Assembly: GCA_009779295.1 (NCBI GenBank)
Contig: WREN01000085.1
Coordinates: 1-8,205, forward strand
Origin: Oscillospiraceae bacterium
GTDB taxonomy: Bacteria > Bacillota > Clostridia > Oscillospirales > CAG-272
Reading direction: 5' to 3'
Length of the DNA stretch: 8,205 bases
Made by a program: the position numbers and the translations under genes. The first letter of the stretch is position 1. Every line of letters starts with the position of its first letter. The notes beneath the pieces are model-generated. The model was not told where the DNA came from. It searched no databases and saw only the letters and a program-made list of their open reading frames with translations. This document shows, piece after piece, positions 7,101 to 8,205 of the stretch.

Positions 7101-7394
7101 TTATTCATTATGTTGCGCCCAAAGCGTTTTAAATGCCATAAACTTTTCAGGGTAACTTAACGCTTCTATGATTTTATCAGCACATTCTTAAAAACCCTTA
7201 ATTGTATTATGAAAATGTGATATAGCTTTTCCTACAGCGTAATCATCGAAGAATTTATCAGGCATCATATCAATAAAAACATCGCCGCCAAGATACCAAA
7301 AAGGTTCATTCAACTGCCCTTGCAATATTTTTGCTAATGTTGTCTTACCGGCACTTGAAACTCCGTTTAGAATTATAATTTTACCTTTTTCCAT
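7101..7394 (-). pseudogene. Chloramphenicol phosphotransferase-like (CPT) kinase, internally deleted remnant
   Basis: The intact part, 7188-7394 (68 codons), starts MEKGKIIILNGVSSAGKTT, a Walker A P-loop (G11 to T18). It continues into PFWYLGGDVFIDMMP, where D38 matches the catalytic aspartate of CPT enzymes, which phosphorylate small hydroxylated molecules. It then stops with TAA at 7188-7190 after AISHFHNTIKGF, although the family is about 180 residues long. In the same frame past the stop, 7101-7187 reads ECADKIIEALSYPEKF and runs to another TAA at 7101-7103. This resembles the conserved C-terminal helix of CPT proteins (ECA followed by an isoleucine-rich helix). The simplest reading is loss of roughly 80-90 middle codons, leaving both ends in frame but split by a stop. 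It starts 17 bp after the BrnT-partner gene, with AAGGA about 11 bases upstream of ATG, so it may still be transcribed. If translated, the short protein would lack most of the kinase fold. Confidence 0.75.
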
Positions 7395-7411
7395 ATTATT
7401 TTTTATTTTCC

Positions 7412-7624
7412 TTAATTCATCACTCCATATTTCTTCTCACAACATTCTTCATAAAATTGCCTGTCCTCAGCAGAGAGTTTCTTTAATTTACTTTCTAAAG
7501 TAGCCAATTCTTCTTTTGTCGCAGTTTTTTTGTTTATCAGAGCAGGCTTAGCCCTATTGCCTAAACGCTGTGCAATCCTGTTTGGAACTCTTTTCATATT
7601 GTCGAAATCATAATTATCTTTCAT
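7412..7624 (-). CDS. Small protein paired with BrnT; probable antitoxin, lacking a recognisable ribbon-helix-helix domain
   Basis: A 70-residue protein encoded directly after the BrnT-like toxin: the toxin stop (7625-7627) abuts this ATG. BrnA antitoxins normally begin with a short toxin-wrapping segment of the kind YDFSxxKR, followed by a DNA-binding ribbon-helix-helix. Here the start (MKDNYDFDNMKRVPN) resembles that first segment. The rest is different: a basic stretch (RIAQRLGNRAKPALINKK, about 16-33) and then a charged helix (KEELATLESKLKKLSAED, about 37-54) ending in FYEECCEKKYGVMN. I see no beta strand and helix pair of the TIRLD type. It may be an atypical BrnA or an unrelated antitoxin with a similar N-terminus. 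The ribosome site AAGGGGGGA lies in the last codons of the toxin gene, so expression is coupled. Confidence 0.65.
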   Translation of the reverse strand: MKDNYDFDNMKRVPNRIAQRLGNRAKPALINKKTATKEELATLESKLKKLSAEDRQFYEECCEKKYGVMN

Positions 7625-7939
7625 TTATAATCCCCCCTTATAAGAATTTTGCTCATGTTTTGTGGCTTTCCTTGCGGAAAAAATTCTCACTATACCGCGG
7701 TCGCTTCTTTCACAGTAACAAACAATTAACATTCTGCTTTCTTCACTAAAGCCCAATGCTACGAATCGTTCCTCTTCGATGGAATTCTCATCATCTTCAA
7801 CGATATCTGTGTCGGTTCTTATAAGAACGGTAGCTGCTTCTTCAAATGTTATGCCATGCTTTTCAACATTTCTTTCGTATTTTACGATATTCCACTCAAA
7901 TACTTGACCTTCAAGCTCGTACAAAACAGTATTGTTCAT
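7625..7939 (-). CDS. brnT: BrnT-family type II toxin (RelE-like ribonuclease)
   Basis: A 104-residue protein with the BrnT pattern. FEWNIVKYERNVEKHGITFE (residues 14-33) continues into EAATV and matches the family signature of the FEWDxxKxxxNxxKHGVSFEEA type. EEERFVALGF (55-64) and the C-terminal IVRIFSARKATKHEQNSY (83-100) complete the domain. BrnT toxins are RelE-like ribonucleases that inhibit translation and are neutralised by the BrnA antitoxin, which also represses the operon. The expected basic and hydroxyl residues (R58, R85, R90, K91, T93) are present, so nothing suggests inactivation. The start ATG follows AAGGCGGTG about 8 bases upstream. This is the first gene of a minus-strand module with its small partner (0-bp gap) and the decayed kinase. 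The module is AT-rich (19 of 60 G/C at 7441-7500, against 37 of 60 at 5281-5340 in the operon), which suggests acquisition. Confidence 0.88.
   Translation of the reverse strand: MNNTVLYELEGQVFEWNIVKYERNVEKHGITFEEAATVLIRTDTDIVEDDENSIEEERFVALGFSEESRMLIVCYCERSDRGIVRIFSARKATKHEQNSYKGGL
7631..7639 (-). promoter_or_regulatory. Ribosome binding site of the BrnT partner within the brnT 3' end
   Basis: AAGGGGGGA on the minus strand lies 6 bases before the ATG at 7624 and encodes the final Lys-Gly-Gly of BrnT. The very strong site inside the toxin gene would favour abundant translation of the partner, as expected for an antitoxin encoded second. Confidence 0.65.
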
Positions 7940-8045
7940 TTATAAAACACCGCCTTTCGTTCTGTACAAAATATAATAATTCTACATTACCCATTTTAAT
8001 AATACACCAAGCCTTTGACTGCATCCCCTATAAGGTTATCCGGTC

Positions 8046-8084
8046 GTAATGTAGGGGGCGCAGTCCTTCTGCGCCCCGTTTTAC
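8046..8084 (+). repeat. GC-rich palindromic repeat (REP-like hairpin)
   Basis: GGGGCGCAG (8055-8063) and CTGCGCCCC (8069-8077) form a perfect 9-bp stem around TCCTT, with GTAA (8046-8049) and TTAC (8081-8084) able to pair outside it. It looks like the short GTAGGGGCGC-type palindromes scattered between genes in many anaerobic Firmicutes. It lies after the hydrogenase gene, but on that strand no uridine run follows the stem. The only T tract (GTTTTAC) is on the plus strand, which has no gene to terminate. An intergenic repeat therefore fits better than a dedicated terminator, although the hairpin could still slow transcription. Confidence 0.6.
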
Positions 8085-8097
8085 ACAATTATCCTAT

Positions 8098-8205
8098 CTA
8101 ATTCATGCCTCTCTTGACATAATGCGTATGCAAAATTTCATGCGCCTTATGGCTTCCGGGATGCCCAAAGAATTCGTCATACATGATTTTCAGCGCGGAA
8201 TTCTC
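8098..8205 (-). CDS. [FeFe]-hydrogenase, C-terminal end (small-subunit domain), truncated by window edge
   Basis: Only the last 35 residues are inside the window, ending at TAG (8098-8100). The sequence runs ENSALKIMYDEFFGHPGSHK then AHEILHTHYVKRGMN. This matches the C-terminus of iron-only hydrogenases (iron hydrogenase small-subunit domain), whose conserved pattern is SHEN, a YEEF helix, G-PGS-AHELLHTHY and then a basic end. Such enzymes reversibly reduce protons to H2 with ferredoxin or NAD(P)H, usually as HydA or HndD-type subunits in the cytoplasm of fermenting anaerobes. The H-cluster cysteines lie outside the window, so activity and subtype cannot be judged. It is transcribed toward brnT, 158 bp away, with a palindrome between them. 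Confidence 0.85.
   Translation of the reverse strand, partial: ENSALKIMYDEFFGHPGSHKAHEILHTHYVKRGMN

Noticed and set aside
7940..8045. Promoter or operator for brnT (TATATT and TATTAT blocks)
   Set aside because: The region is AT-rich and offers -10-like strings, but no -35 box at proper spacing and no convincing operator palindrome.
7846..8049. A 67-codon plus-strand frame over the brnT start region
   Set aside because: It is antisense to brnT, composition-driven, and has no family resemblance.
8055..8077. Intrinsic terminator of the hydrogenase gene
   Set aside because: On the minus strand the stem is followed by CTACATTACG, not a uridine run. It was recorded as a repeat instead.

Overview
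The window looks like chromosomal DNA of an anaerobic, fermentative Firmicute, probably Clostridia. This rests on GG-rich Shine-Dalgarno sites close to the starts, a BlaI/BlaR1-type regulator pair, a lipoprotein solute-binding protein of a clostridial type, and the C-terminal end of an [FeFe]-hydrogenase at the right edge. No rRNA, tRNA, CRISPR array or intact insertion sequence was seen.

Layout. (1) Positions 1-1503, plus strand: the end of a BlaI/MecI-family repressor, then a BlaR1/MecR1-type membrane metalloprotease. The protease carries a small extracytoplasmic domain in place of the penicillin-binding sensor. (2) Positions 1492-7008, minus strand: a tight five-gene run in the order SAM methyltransferase, DUF218 membrane protein, uroporphyrinogen-decarboxylase-like protein, GH4 glycosidase, solute-binding lipoprotein. 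Gaps are 22 bp or less and two junctions overlap. It faces the protease gene, and the two 3' ends share 12 bp inside a perfect 11-bp inverted repeat. (3) Positions 7101-7939, minus strand: an AT-rich accessory module made of a BrnT-like toxin, a small abutting partner that lacks a recognisable ribbon-helix-helix domain, and a decayed chloramphenicol-phosphotransferase-like kinase. The kinase keeps its N-terminus and, in frame past a stop, what looks like its C-terminus. (4) A GC-rich palindrome at 8055-8077, with a decayed, oppositely oriented half-copy at 7044-7066. Together they bracket the module. (5) Positions 8098-8205, minus strand: the last 35 residues of an [FeFe]-hydrogenase.

How the genes may work together. 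The GH4 enzyme and the binding protein suggest uptake and hydrolysis of an alpha-linked, possibly acidic, glycoside. The UROD-like protein belongs to a superfamily that includes methyl-transfer enzymes and could act on a modified substrate, but no corrinoid protein or permease is in view. The least ordinary points are the shared palindromic gene ends, the UROD-like/GH4 pairing, the sensor-swapped protease, the atypical BrnT partner and the internally deleted kinase. I did not find a clear-cut new system.
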